64,000 nucleotides of DNA from Palsa-870 sp039935415 (GTDB lineage: Bacteria; Chloroflexota; Dormibacteria; Dormibacterales; Dormibacteraceae). Both the position numbers and the translations under genes were made by a program. The notes beneath the pieces were generated by a model. That model saw only the letters and a list, made by a program, of their open reading frames with translations. It did no database searches and had not been told where the DNA came from. The stretch lies in contig JBDTKH010000005.1 in NCBI GenBank assembly GCA_039935415.1, positions 4,581-68,580 of the forward strand, in the 5' to 3' direction. Below are positions 7,782-16,085 of this stretch, in pieces (within the stretch, counting starts at the first letter, position 1; each line of letters opens with the position of its first letter).

Positions 7782-10494
7782 CATCACCCGCCCCCTCCTG
7801 TTGGGGGTCGGAGCCATCGCACTGGCCATAGTCTTCGTGACCTGGCGGCGGTGGTCGCCGCCTTTCTCGAGGGGACGCGCCAGGCTCGCGCTCGGGGTCC
7901 GCGTGGTGATGGTCCTGCTCCTGACCGCGGCCCTGTCGGGTTTCCAGTTCCAAACCACGCCCACCGCCGAGGCCGTCATCGTCGCGGCCGACCTGTCAGC
8001 CAGCACGCAGAGCGCCGTCGATGTGGAGGCTGGGACGGTCCGTCAGATCCTGTCGAGCCTGCCGAGCGGAGACCTCGCGGGAGTGCTGAGCTTCGGGCGC
8101 GGCCCCCAGGTCGAGGTAAACGTCAGCTCAAATCCGCAGTTCGCCCAGTTCCAGAGCCAGCCGAATCCAAACTACACAGACGTCGCCTCGGCCCTGCAGC
8201 TCGCGGGTTCAATCCTTCCGACCAATACTCGGCGCCATATCGTCCTGGTCAGCGACGGGCGATCCAACTTAGGGCACCCGGTCGCCGAGGCACGACTGCT
8301 GAGTGCGGAAGGCGTGCGAGTCGACACCGTGGCCCTCGCGGTTCCCATCGGCAGCGAAGCGTACGTCGACCGGCTCGACGCCCCGGCCACCCTGAACCAG
8401 GGCCAGGAGGCCGCGGTCCAGGCGCTCATCGTGAGCAACACGCCGACCGCCGCGACCGTGAGGTGGTACCTCGACAGCACGCTCCTGAGCAGCGCCTCCG
8501 TCCAGCTAGCCAATGGTGAGACGACGATCTCCCAAACGGTCAAACCTGGTGAGACGGGGTTCCATTCGGTGCGGGTGACCATCGACCCGGTCCGGGACAC
8601 GTACTCGGAGAACAACGTCGGCGAAGGGCTGATCCAGGTGGTCGGCCCGCCTCGCGTCCTGCTCGTCGAGCCGGCTGCCGGCGACGCTGCAAGCCTCGAG
8701 GAAGCGCTGCTCTCGACAGGGATCCTGGCCACGACGATCACGCCGGACCAGCTCCCTCGCACAGCAGCGGACCTCGCCGCGTACCAGTCGGTCGTCCTGG
8801 TCAACGTTCCGGCGGCGAGCCTCGGGGCCCCGCGCATGGCGCTGCTCCAGGCGGCGACGCGCGACCTGGGCATGGGTCTTGTCGTGATCGGCGGAGCGGA
8901 CAGCTACGGGCCGGGTGGCTATGCCGGCACCGCCCTGGAGACGGCGATGCCCGTCCAGATGCTGCTGCCTCAGACCATGCAGAAGCCACCCGTCGCCGTG
9001 ATGCTCGTCCTGGAGACGATGGAGAGCGGAGGCAGTGACCAGGTCCTCCGCGGCGCGGCCGAAGCCGTGGTCGACGGACTGACTCCGCGCGACATGGTCG
9101 GGGTGACCAACGGCACCGGCACCGTCGTCGTGCCGCTGACCACCCTCAGGGACAAGGCGAAGGTCAAGGCGGCGATCGAGGCGATGGGCCTGGGGGACCC
9201 GGCGTCTTATGTCCCGGACCTGAACGCCGCGGCGCAGCAGCTGGGAAAGGCGAAGGCGGCGATCAAGCACATCATCCTGCTGGGTGACGGCGACGCACGC
9301 GACAACTACGAGCCCGTCATCACGTCCATCCACAACAGTGGCATCACGGTGTCCACTGTCGCAGCGGGCACGTTCGGCACCGACCCCGTGTTGATGCAGG
9401 AGATCGCAACGTGGGGACACGGACGCTTCTACCAGAGCAACGGCGTGAACGACGTACCGCAAATCTTTCTAAAAGAGACCAACGAAGCTCTGAAACCGTG
9501 GATCGTCGAGGGCTCGATCACGCCGCATCTGGCGTCACTGATCGAGGCGCTGCCGGGCGTACCGCTGAACGCCTTTCCAGTGCTGACGGGCTATGTCGCG
9601 ACGACTCCCCGGGCGGCCGCCGACGTTGTGCTCAGCAGCCCGCAGGGCGACCCCCTGCTTGCGACCTGGGAGTACGGCCTCGGCCGGGTGATGGCCTGGA
9701 CCAGCGACGCGCAGGGCCGGTGGACTGCCGACCTGATGCAGTGGCCGAGCGCCAACAGGTTCTTCGGCGACATCGTCCGCTACAGCCTTCCGCAATCGAC
9801 CGATCCCGCGCTGCAGGTGGAGACGCAGACACAGGGTGACCACACCCACTTGCTCGTCACCGCACCTGCGTTCTCGGGCGCAACCGTCGAGGTGAGCGCG
9901 GTGACGCCAGACCTTTCGGATGCCACGTCGACGCTGGCTTCGACCGGGCCGGGGCGGTTCGAAGGCGATCTGCCGACGAACCAGGTCGGAAGCTACCTGC
10001 TTCGCGTCACACAATCGGTGGGCGGCGTGACGAAGCACGCGAGCACGTTCGGGCTCGTCGTCCCGTATTCGCCTGAATACCGCGACCTTGGCACCGATGT
10101 CAACACGCTGCGGGAGATCGCCCATGCCGGCGGCGGTACGCTGCTCACCGACCTGGCCCAGGTCTACACCGTCCCGGTCCCTCCGGTCCAGGCAGCACAA
10201 TCCCTTGATGAGCTCCTGCTGGTGCTCGCCATCCTGCTGTTCCCGATCGACATCGCCCTGCGCAGGCTGGTCGTTCGCCTGGAGGACGTGCCGGCGTGGA
10301 GAGCCGCGTTCAAGCGCGCGCCCGCCGTTCCGATCCGGGCCGAGGCGACCCTGACTCGCCTCAGGAAGCGCGTCTCAGACGTGAGGAGCGCACGCGCGCC
10401 AAAGCCTCCACCGAATGCCACTCCGCCCGCCACCGAGAAGAAGCCTTCGCCCGACAACACCATCGAGCAGCTGCGTGCCCGTAGGCGCCGCTAG
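7771..10494 (+). CDS. Large membrane protein with two VWA domains and a GATase1-like domain
   Basis: 907 residues from GTG 7771; an in-frame ATG at 7726 would add 15 residues but sits deeper in the previous gene. Two helices lie at the N-terminus (about 8-24 and 42-60) and one near 812-835, followed by a basic cytoplasmic tail. The first VWA domain begins at VAADLSAS with a good DxSxS. A GATase1-like region follows (VVIGGADSYGPGGYAG, about residue 373). A second VWA-like domain begins PVAVMLVLETMESGG, where the expected Asp is replaced by Glu, so metal binding there is doubtful. It is the last gene of the operon. Related proteins are usually annotated as VWA or glutamine amidotransferase-like membrane proteins; I infer envelope function only. 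Confidence 0.85.
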   Translation: MAFDITRPLLLGVGAIALAIVFVTWRRWSPPFSRGRARLALGVRVVMVLLLTAALSGFQFQTTPTAEAVIVAADLSASTQSAVDVEAGTVRQILSSLPSGDLAGVLSFGRGPQVEVNVSSNPQFAQFQSQPNPNYTDVASALQLAGSILPTNTRRHIVLVSDGRSNLGHPVAEARLLSAEGVRVDTVALAVPIGSEAYVDRLDAPATLNQGQEAAVQALIVSNTPTAATVRWYLDSTLLSSASVQLANGETTISQTVKPGETGFHSVRVTIDPVRDTYSENNVGEGLIQVVGPPRVLLVEPAAGDAASLEEALLSTGILATTITPDQLPRTAADLAAYQSVVLVNVPAASLGAPRMALLQAATRDLGMGLVVIGGADSYGPGGYAGTALETAMPVQMLLPQTMQKPPVAVMLVLETMESGGSDQVLRGAAEAVVDGLTPRDMVGVTNGTGTVVVPLTTLRDKAKVKAAIEAMGLGDPASYVPDLNAAAQQLGKAKAAIKHIILLGDGDARDNYEPVITSIHNSGITVSTVAAGTFGTDPVLMQEIATWGHGRFYQSNGVNDVPQIFLKETNEALKPWIVEGSITPHLASLIEALPGVPLNAFPVLTGYVATTPRAAADVVLSSPQGDPLLATWEYGLGRVMAWTSDAQGRWTADLMQWPSANRFFGDIVRYSLPQSTDPALQVETQTQGDHTHLLVTAPAFSGATVEVSAVTPDLSDATSTLASTGPGRFEGDLPTNQVGSYLLRVTQSVGGVTKHASTFGLVVPYSPEYRDLGTDVNTLREIAHAGGGTLLTDLAQVYTVPVPPVQAAQSLDELLLVLAILLFPIDIALRRLVVRLEDVPAWRAAFKRAPAVPIRAEATLTRLRKRVSDVRSARAPKPPPNATPPATEKKPSPDNTIEQLRARRRR

Positions 10495-10716
10495 GTCTCC
10501 CGGCCACCAGCCGCCCGCGCTCCGGTGAGGCCGGCGCATGCGTGAGGACCGGCCAACGTTCACTTGAGCCGACTCGCAATACCACTAAGACTGGAACGTC
10601 AAGGCGCGACCGTGGCGGTTTGATTGCTATGGGACTCGCTCATCGCGGCTAACCCTGCTACGAAGGCTGGGCACCGACGCGGATTTTGTCCCTAGACAGC
10701 CAAGATGACAACCAAG
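10495..10716. other. Intergenic region upstream of the group II intron
   Basis: About 220 bp with no convincing gene. A six-pair inverted repeat (GGCCGG at 10529-10534 and CCGGCC at 10549-10554) lies 35 bp after the VWA gene and could end transcription, but lacks a T-tract. The last six bases, ACCAAG (10711-10716), are perfectly complementary to CTTGGT inside the intron and are the likely IBS1 part of the intron target. Confidence 0.5.
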
Positions 10717-11305
10717 GTGTGCACTGAACGAAGGAGGTGGCTCTGACGTAGATAAGAACCGCTGAGTTCGATGCTGGCCAGCAGATGGGGGCAGGTCCCC
10801 CGAAGCCGTTCTGCAGGGGATGGCTTCAAACCACCGCGAGCTGCGTCGGTCAAGAGCCGGTCGTGGTGAACGTCCGCGGAAAAGGCACCCAAGAGGTGTC
10901 AGGTGAGGTCCGAGAAGGCGGACGAAATTGAACCACTGATGAAATGTCGAGAGTCTGCAATGACGTCAAAACCGGGGCCAATTGGCGGACCCGGGAGAAG
11001 CCTGTGGGAAACCTGCTTACTGCCCAGGTGGCGTCCGGCATAGAGGTGGCGCGAGCTTGGTCCAGGCTGCTGGTCGGAACAGTGGAACCTGTCGTCCCGA
11101 TGTGGAGGTCGGTCCGGCGCGGAGTGCCGGGCTGGACGCAAAAGGAAGAACCGCAAGCGGCCAGCACCGCGAGCGGGAGAGTACCGATGCGGGGCACAGG
11201 GACGGAACGCCTCGTAGTAGTGATGAAGCCCGGCAACGCGGGCGGAGCGAAGGAGGCGTGCTACCTCGGTTCGCGAAATGGTCAACCGCCGTGCGGGAGG
11301 AGCCG

Positions 11306-12598
11306 ATGAGCGGGCCGAAGCCGTTTGAGATCTCGAAAGAGATGGTCGTCGAGGCCTATCGAAGGGTGAAAGCCAATCGAGGGGCCGCCGGAATCGACGG
11401 GGAAACGATCGAGGAGTTTGAGCGAGACCTGAAAGGGAACCTCTACAAGCTCTGGAATCGGATGTCCTCGGGGGTCTACTTCCCGCCGCCAGTGCGGATG
11501 GTTGAGATACCGAAGCCAGGTGGACGGGGCGTCCGGGTGTTGGGAGTGCCCACAGTCGCGGACAGAGTCGCGCAAACCGTCGTCAAGCTGTACCTGGAGC
11601 CCAAAGTGGAGCCTTACTTCCACGATGACTCCTACGGCTACCGACCGGGGCGTTCGGCGCTGGACGCGGTGGGGTGCTGCCGGTGGCGGAGCAAGAAGTC
11701 AGCCTGGGTCATCGACCTGGACATCAAAGCCTTCTTCGACACCATTCCGCACGCGCTGGTCATGAGAGCGCTGCGCAAGCACACGGACTCGAAGTGGATC
11801 CTTCTCTACGTGCAGCGGTGGCTCGTCGCCCCGATGCAACGGGAGGACGGAAGTCTGGTGGCGCGCGATCGTGGAAGTCCGCAAGGCTCAGCGATCTCAC
11901 CCTTGCTGGCGAACCTGTTCATGCACTACGCGTTCGACGCCTGGATGCAGCGGGAGTCACCGCGAGTCTGGTTCGAGCGCTACTGCGACGACGTGGTGGT
12001 TCACGCCGCGACCAAGAAGCAGGCCGAGTACCTGAAGGACTCCATCGCCCGGCGCTTGAAACAGTGCGGGTTGGAAGTGAACGAAGGCAAGACGCGCATC
12101 GTCTACTGCCGGGACGGACAGCGCACCGATGCTCACGAGCATCAACGCTTCACCTTTCTCGGCTACGAGTTCGGGGCGCGGGGAGCACTCGACACGGAAG
12201 GCCACATCATTGACAAGTTCCTGCCGGCGATCAGCCCGGAGGCTGCAAAGGAGATTCGCGAGACGGTGCGAAGTTGGCGATTGCACCGGCGTAGCCGTCA
12301 CACCCTGAGTGATCTTGCCCAGGACATCAATGCCGTGGTGCGAGGCTGGATCAACTACTTCGGGGCGTTCTACCGCTCCAGGTTGTTCCGGGTGCTGAAC
12401 GCGATCAATGTCTACCTCGTCCGCTGGGCCATGCACAAGTTCAAGCGGCTTCGTGCTCGCAAGCTACGCGCATGGAGGTTTCTGGTCGCTGCCGCGCGGC
12501 GCCAGCCGGGCCTCTTCGCTCACTGGGCGGTCGGGGTGAAACCAACCGGTATGGGTAGTGGGAGCCGGGTAAGCCGAGAGGTTTACGCCCGGTTCTGA
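11306..12598 (+). CDS. ltrA: Group II intron reverse transcriptase/maturase
   Basis: 430 residues. A reverse transcriptase domain spans about 20-290 with conserved blocks DSYGYRPGRSALDAV, VIDLDIKAFFDTI, GSPQGSAISPLLANLF and the catalytic YCDD (a variant of the common YADD). The maturase-specific (GIIM) region is at about 330-400 (VRGWINYFGAFYRS...) and the family's typical LFAHW motif is near the end. No HNH endonuclease domain is present. ATG 11306 is preceded by GGGAGGAG and begins at the family's usual N-terminus. The last 12 codons run through intron domain V, so the stop lies just after it. It promotes splicing and retrohoming of its own intron. Confidence 0.95.
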   Translation: MSGPKPFEISKEMVVEAYRRVKANRGAAGIDGETIEEFERDLKGNLYKLWNRMSSGVYFPPPVRMVEIPKPGGRGVRVLGVPTVADRVAQTVVKLYLEPKVEPYFHDDSYGYRPGRSALDAVGCCRWRSKKSAWVIDLDIKAFFDTIPHALVMRALRKHTDSKWILLYVQRWLVAPMQREDGSLVARDRGSPQGSAISPLLANLFMHYAFDAWMQRESPRVWFERYCDDVVVHAATKKQAEYLKDSIARRLKQCGLEVNEGKTRIVYCRDGQRTDAHEHQRFTFLGYEFGARGALDTEGHIIDKFLPAISPEAAKEIRETVRSWRLHRRSRHTLSDLAQDINAVVRGWINYFGAFYRSRLFRVLNAINVYLVRWAMHKFKRLRARKLRAWRFLVAAARRQPGLFAHWAVGVKPTGMGSGSRVSREVYARF

Positions 12599-12630
12599 GA
12601 GAGCCCGGGGGTGCGATTCCCCCGGGCTAC
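12562..12630 (+). ncRNA. Group II intron domains V and VI
   Basis: Domain V is 34 nt (12562-12595): a nine-pair lower stem with the AGC catalytic triad (12563-12565), a two-base AC bulge at 12585-12586, a five-pair upper stem and a GAGA (GNRA) tetraloop at 12576-12579. Domain VI is a ten-pair stem AGCCCGGGGG/CCCCCGGGCT (12602-12611 with 12619-12628) closed by a seven-base loop. I see no bulged adenosine in its 3' strand, the usual branch point. Confidence 0.85.
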
Positions 12631-12729
12631 TCGCCCCGGCCGATGATTGTGGACGACTGCGCAGTCGACTGCCACCGCTGACCGAGCAGACGCCGCGCGG
12701 ACGCCACGAAAGCGGGAGACTTGACGACG

Positions 12730-13917
12730 ATGTCAGATCTCAGGGTCGCCCTGCTCACCCGGGAGTACCCGCCCGACGTCTACGGCGGCGCCGGCATCGC
12801 TGTCGAATATCTGGCGCGCGAGCTGCGCCACCTCGCCGACGTCTCGGTCCACTGCTGGGGGCAGCCAAGGGACGAGCCGGGCGTTAGCAGCTATCAGCCT
12901 TGGTCCGCTCTGTCGGATCCAAAGCCAGAGGCGTCGGCCCTTCAAGCCATGTCCATCAACCTCGCCATGGCCGCGGCGGTCAAAGGCGCCGATCTCGCTC
13001 ACAGCCACACGTGGTACGCGAATTTCGGAGGTCATCTTGCGAAGCTCATGTGGTCGATTCCCCACGTCATGACGATTCACAGCCTTGAACCGCTCAGGCC
13101 ATGGAAGGCAGAGCAGCTGGGCGGCGGCTACGCGCTCTCGACCTTCTGCGAGAGAACCGCATGCGAAGCAGCCGACGCCGTCATCGCGGTTTCACATGGG
13201 GTACGCGACGATGTCCTGAAGTGCTACCCGGAGGTTGACCCGAGCCGGGTTCATGTGATTCACAACGGGACCGATCCGGAGATCTACCGTCCGCATCGTT
13301 CGGAAGAGACACTCACCCGTTTTGGTATCGACCCGAGCAGGCCATTCGCATTCTTCAACGGTCGCATCACGCGGCAAAAGGGCTTGCCGCTGCTCCTGGC
13401 CGCGGCCCTCAAACTCGATCCGCGCTTCCAGCTGGTGATCGTGGCCAGCAGTCCCGACACGCCGGAGATCGCCGCTGAGGTGACCGCTCTCGCGGATCGG
13501 GTTCGTGCCGAGCGAGGGAACCTGGTCTGGGTCGATCGATTCATCACACAGGAGGATCTGATCCACCTCCATTCTGACGCCACGGTTTTCGTCTGCCCGT
13601 CAATCTACGAGCCATTCGGCCTCGTCAATCTCGAGGCGATGGCCTGCGAGTCGGCGGTGGTCGCCTCGCGCGTCGGCGGAATCCCCGAGGTCGTCGTGGA
13701 CGGCGAGACGGGTTACCTGGTGGACTATGACCCCGAGAACCTCGAGGCGTTCACCACGGCACTGGCGACCCGCATCGAGGAGGTCATGGGCAACCCGGCT
13801 CTCGCGGCAAAGATGGGCAAGGCCGGCCGCGAGCGAGTGTTGCGTCACTTCGGCTGGCCGGCCATAGCCGCGCAGACTGTCGATCTCTACAACGCGGTCC
13901 TGCGCCGCCGGGCCTAG
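12730..13917 (+). CDS. glgM: GT4 glycogen synthase, actinobacterial GlgA/GlgM type
   Basis: 395 residues. It matches the actinobacterial family that includes M. tuberculosis Rv1212c, which uses ADP-glucose (known product maltose 1-phosphate for GlgM; older annotation glgA). The N-terminus LTREYPPDVYGGAGIAVEYL is the family's substrate-binding loop; R...K in FNGRITRQKG binds the donor phosphate, and EPFGLVNLEAMACE is the GT4 EX7E motif (about residue 300). Cytoplasmic. ATG 12730 is preferred over the in-frame TTG at 12721 because GGGAG at 12714-12718 is well spaced for it. It starts 99 bp after the intron end, with no partner genes of the GlgE pathway nearby. Confidence 0.88.
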   Translation: MSDLRVALLTREYPPDVYGGAGIAVEYLARELRHLADVSVHCWGQPRDEPGVSSYQPWSALSDPKPEASALQAMSINLAMAAAVKGADLAHSHTWYANFGGHLAKLMWSIPHVMTIHSLEPLRPWKAEQLGGGYALSTFCERTACEAADAVIAVSHGVRDDVLKCYPEVDPSRVHVIHNGTDPEIYRPHRSEETLTRFGIDPSRPFAFFNGRITRQKGLPLLLAAALKLDPRFQLVIVASSPDTPEIAAEVTALADRVRAERGNLVWVDRFITQEDLIHLHSDATVFVCPSIYEPFGLVNLEAMACESAVVASRVGGIPEVVVDGETGYLVDYDPENLEAFTTALATRIEEVMGNPALAAKMGKAGRERVLRHFGWPAIAAQTVDLYNAVLRRRA

Positions 13918-14019
13918 TCTTCGCGCGCCATCCTCCACTTCCACGGTGAGTCGGCGCCGGCCCGCGCGCACGTAATGGCGGCGGCCCGGCAGGCAAACGC
14001 GAGCGCCGACGTCAGCTCG

Positions 14020-14043
14020 GATCACCGAGGTATGCGGGTGATC
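14020..14043. terminator. Hairpin between convergent glgM and corA
   Basis: GATCACC (14020-14026) and GGTGATC (14037-14043) form a seven-pair stem with a ten-base loop, directly beside the corA stop codon and 103 bp after glgM. The tail-to-tail position suits a two-way terminator, but there is no run of T on either side, so this is a weak call. Confidence 0.35.
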
Positions 14044-14045
14044 AC

Positions 14046-15008
14046 CTAGAGCCAGCCCCTGCGCTTGAACAGGTAGAGCTGGAAGGCTGTCGCCGCCAGC
14101 ATCGTGCCGACGCCGACCGCGAAGGCAAGGTATGGCGTCTCGAGGATGCCGGTCAGGTACGCGAAGTTCATCCCGTAGAACCCGGTCAGGAAGCTCAGTG
14201 GCAAAAACACGCTCGCGATCACTGTCAGTGTTTTCGTCGTCTGGTTCAGCCGGTTCGACACCGTGGACAGGTAGACGTCCATCGCGCTGGTCAACAGGTC
14301 CCGCAGGGAGTCGACCGTCTCGTACTGGCGGACGATGTGGTCGTAGACGTCGCGGTAGTACAAAGTCATGTCCGCCTGCTGGAAATGGACCCCGTGGGTG
14401 ATCAGGCGCTGGAAAACGTCGCGCTGCGCGCCCAGGAAGCGGCGCATCTCGGTCACCGAATGCTTCAGGTGGTAGATACGCGTCAACGAGTCTTCATTTG
14501 CCTTCTTGGTGATCTGGTCTTCGAGCTGATCAACCGTTTCATCGAGCTCCTCGAGGACCGGGAAGGTTGCGTCAACCAGGGTGTCGACAACGAGGTATGT
14601 CAGGTAGGCGGGCTGCCCCTTGATCAGCTCCGGGCTCTTCGCGATGCGCTCCTGAAGCGCGAGCAGCGATGGCGCCGGGTCCAGGTGGACGCTGATCAGG
14701 TAGTTGGGACCGACGAACAGGTGGTTCTCCTGAAACACGAGCTCGTCATCCTCCCACGCGGCCTGGAAGATCACGGCGAAGTTGTAGGTGGGGTACTCGT
14801 CAACCTTTGGCCGCTGGTCCTGGTGCTGGATGTCTTCGATCGTCAAAGGGTGAAACTGGAACGTTTCCTGGAGAAGCTTGAAGTCGTCCTGGTCGGGCGA
14901 CTCGATGTCGAGCCAGAACCCGTCCTTCTCCGCGGCTCCGAAACATCGCACGACGTCGGCCAGGTGGGCCGTCTCGTTTCGCCCGCTGATCGTGAAGAGC
15001 GTCCTCAT
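14046..15008 (-). CDS. corA: CorA-family magnesium/divalent cation channel
   Basis: 320 residues, typical of the shorter CorA branch. The N-terminal cytoplasmic alpha/beta domain is followed by the long helix, then two C-terminal transmembrane helices at about 262-282 and 294-314. The signature GMN motif is present in FYGMNF (about residue 284) with the usual preceding LTGFYGMNF context, and the C-terminal basic end (FKRRGWL) is typical. It passively imports Mg2+ (or Co2+/Ni2+). It is transcribed away from the S51 peptidase gene, and a large hairpin lies 19 bp upstream of its ATG. Confidence 0.95.
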   Translation of the reverse strand: MRTLFTISGRNETAHLADVVRCFGAAEKDGFWLDIESPDQDDFKLLQETFQFHPLTIEDIQHQDQRPKVDEYPTYNFAVIFQAAWEDDELVFQENHLFVGPNYLISVHLDPAPSLLALQERIAKSPELIKGQPAYLTYLVVDTLVDATFPVLEELDETVDQLEDQITKKANEDSLTRIYHLKHSVTEMRRFLGAQRDVFQRLITHGVHFQQADMTLYYRDVYDHIVRQYETVDSLRDLLTSAMDVYLSTVSNRLNQTTKTLTVIASVFLPLSFLTGFYGMNFAYLTGILETPYLAFAVGVGTMLAATAFQLYLFKRRGWL

Positions 15009-15026
15009 CTCCTGGGCATGCTAAGG

Positions 15027-15082
15027 GCTGGTCCCACCAGATGGAACCAACGCTAAGGTTCCACGTGATGGTGGCGACCAGC
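15027..15082. promoter_or_regulatory. Large nested hairpin in the divergent corA/S51 intergenic region
   Basis: Outer arms GCTGGTCCCACCA (15027-15039) and TGGTGG-C-GACCAGC (15069-15082) pair over 13 bp with one bulged C. Inside them TGGAACC (15042-15048) and GGTTCCA (15057-15063) pair over seven bp with an eight-base loop. The structure fills 56 of the 94 bp between the two start codons, ending 19 bp from corA and 20 bp from the peptidase start. It could be a two-way operator, an RNA leader for corA, or a mobile palindrome. Confidence 0.6.
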
Positions 15083-15102
15083 TGGGCAGCGAGGTCGGGC
15101 TC

Positions 15103-15798
15103 ATGACCCGCTTCCTTCTCATGGGCTCCGGCGAGTTCCTGCCGTGGTCGAATGAGGCCGAGCGCTTCGCATTGGACCTGACCTTGCGAACCGGTCCCAT
15201 CGCCATCCTGCCGACTGCCAGCGCTCCGGAGGGCGACCAGGTCTTCAACCGGTGGGCAAACATGGCGCTGGCCCATTACGCGAGCCTGAATCTGCCCGCC
15301 CGGCTGGTTGGACTGAAGTCGCGGGAGGACGCGGCCGACCCTGAGCTCACTGCCGCCGTGGACGGGGCGAGCATGGTCTTCTTCTCCGGTGGCAACCCGG
15401 TCCACCTTCACGACACCCTCGACGGCACCCCGTTCCTCGATGCGATCACGCGTGCCCTGGCCCGCGGCGCCGTCTTCGCGGGCTGCAGCGCCGGCGCGAT
15501 GGTGGCAAGCGCCCGCGCGGTCGGCGCAGGCGGGCCGTCATTTCGTTCGGCCGGCCTCGGACTCGTCCCCCACGTTCGATTTGGCGTGCACTGGAACCGC
15601 GTCCCCGGGTTCCCGGGGTCGAAACGTTTCATGGTCGCCGGCGTCGAACGCACCGATTCATTCATTGGCATAGACGAGATGACCGCGATCGTCGGCGATG
15701 GGGTCGAGTGGCTCGTCTTCGGGCAGGGCAGGGTCGAGGTGCGTCGACTGGGCAAGCGAACCCGCTTCGGCGCAGGCGATGAGTTCAGTCTGGCCTGA
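15103..15798 (+). CDS. Peptidase S51-like (cyanophycinase/dipeptidase E-type) protein
   Basis: 231 residues with the class I glutamine-amidotransferase-like fold of S51 peptidases. The nucleophile elbow is GCSAGA (Ser about residue 128), preceded by the family segment MVFFSGGNPVHLHD (about 89-102). The N-terminus MGSGEFLPW and the C-terminal GIDEMTAIV segment also fit. No signal peptide is visible, so it is likely cytoplasmic. Family members cleave aspartyl peptides or cyanophycin; the substrate is not predictable here and no cyanophycin synthetase is in the window. ATG 15103 is close to the divergent corA hairpin. Confidence 0.82.
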   Translation: MTRFLLMGSGEFLPWSNEAERFALDLTLRTGPIAILPTASAPEGDQVFNRWANMALAHYASLNLPARLVGLKSREDAADPELTAAVDGASMVFFSGGNPVHLHDTLDGTPFLDAITRALARGAVFAGCSAGAMVASARAVGAGGPSFRSAGLGLVPHVRFGVHWNRVPGFPGSKRFMVAGVERTDSFIGIDEMTAIVGDGVEWLVFGQGRVEVRRLGKRTRFGAGDEFSLA

Positions 15799-15838
15799 CG
15801 CCGGCGTCGCACATTGAAGGTGGCGCGGGCTTAGCTCG

Positions 15839-16041
15839 CTACTTTCCGATCAGGACGTCGGTCGCCTTGATGATCACGGTCACCCGATCGCCGGCCTTGA
15901 GCTTCAACCGCTTGAGAGAGCTCTCCGTGATCGCGACCACGATCTTGCCGCCTTGATCTTGACCTCAACCTCCGCCATGACGGTGCCCGACTTGACGCGC
16001 CTGACCTGGCCCTTCAGCTGATTGCGACCGCTGATTTCCAT
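15839..16041 (-). pseudogene. Mop/TOBE molybdate-binding protein, frameshifted
   Basis: A small molbindin-like gene of 203 bp. From ATG 16041 (SD AGGAGGAT) it reads a Mop start (MEISGRNQLKGQVRRVKSG) into VEVKIK and then leaves frame near 15950. In the next frame the second half continues as a normal Mop domain (IVVAITESSLKRLKLKAGD...) to a TAG at 15839. Restoring one G in the GGCGGC run would give a 67-residue protein. An in-frame GTG at 16089 overlaps the modC stop and is an alternative start. Intact relatives bind molybdate in oligomers and store or buffer it. It is last in the mod operon. The single-base loss may be real or a sequencing error. Confidence 0.8.
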
Positions 16042-16085
16042 TGTCTGATCCTCCTGAACTCGTACGGACTGCGTCACCGCGAATT

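Larger units (their letters stand above)
10717..12630 (+). mobile_element. Group II intron with maturase, complete
   Basis: A self-splicing retroelement of about 1.9 kb. The 5' end GTGTG at 10717 fits the GUGYG consensus. About 590 bp of structured non-coding RNA (domains I-III and the start of IV) precede the maturase gene. Domain V is a perfect 34-nt hairpin at 12562-12595 and domain VI follows at 12602-12628, giving a 3' end ...CTAC (AY) at 12630. CTTGGT at 11056-11061 could be EBS1, pairing with ACCAAG just before the 5' end. It lies between the VWA operon and glgM and does not interrupt a recognisable gene. No other copy is present in the window. Confidence 0.88.

Noticed and set aside
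8506..9462. Long minus-strand frame opposite the large VWA protein
   Set aside because: It has no protein motif, is His/Arg-rich in the manner of antisense GC shadows, and overlaps a clearly real gene.
1..10494. MoxR-VWA-DUF58 genes as part of an antiphage or defence system
   Set aside because: The set is the ordinary MoxR-type membrane module with an ABC-2 exporter, and no nuclease, effector or sensor of known defence systems is present.
12602..12628. Strong GC hairpin as a rho-independent terminator after the maturase gene
   Set aside because: Its position right after a canonical domain V and before the ...CTAC end makes it domain VI of the group II intron.
10495..12720. Transposon or insertion sequence around the maturase
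   Set aside because: No transposase, terminal inverted repeats or target duplication are seen; the group II intron explains the whole element.
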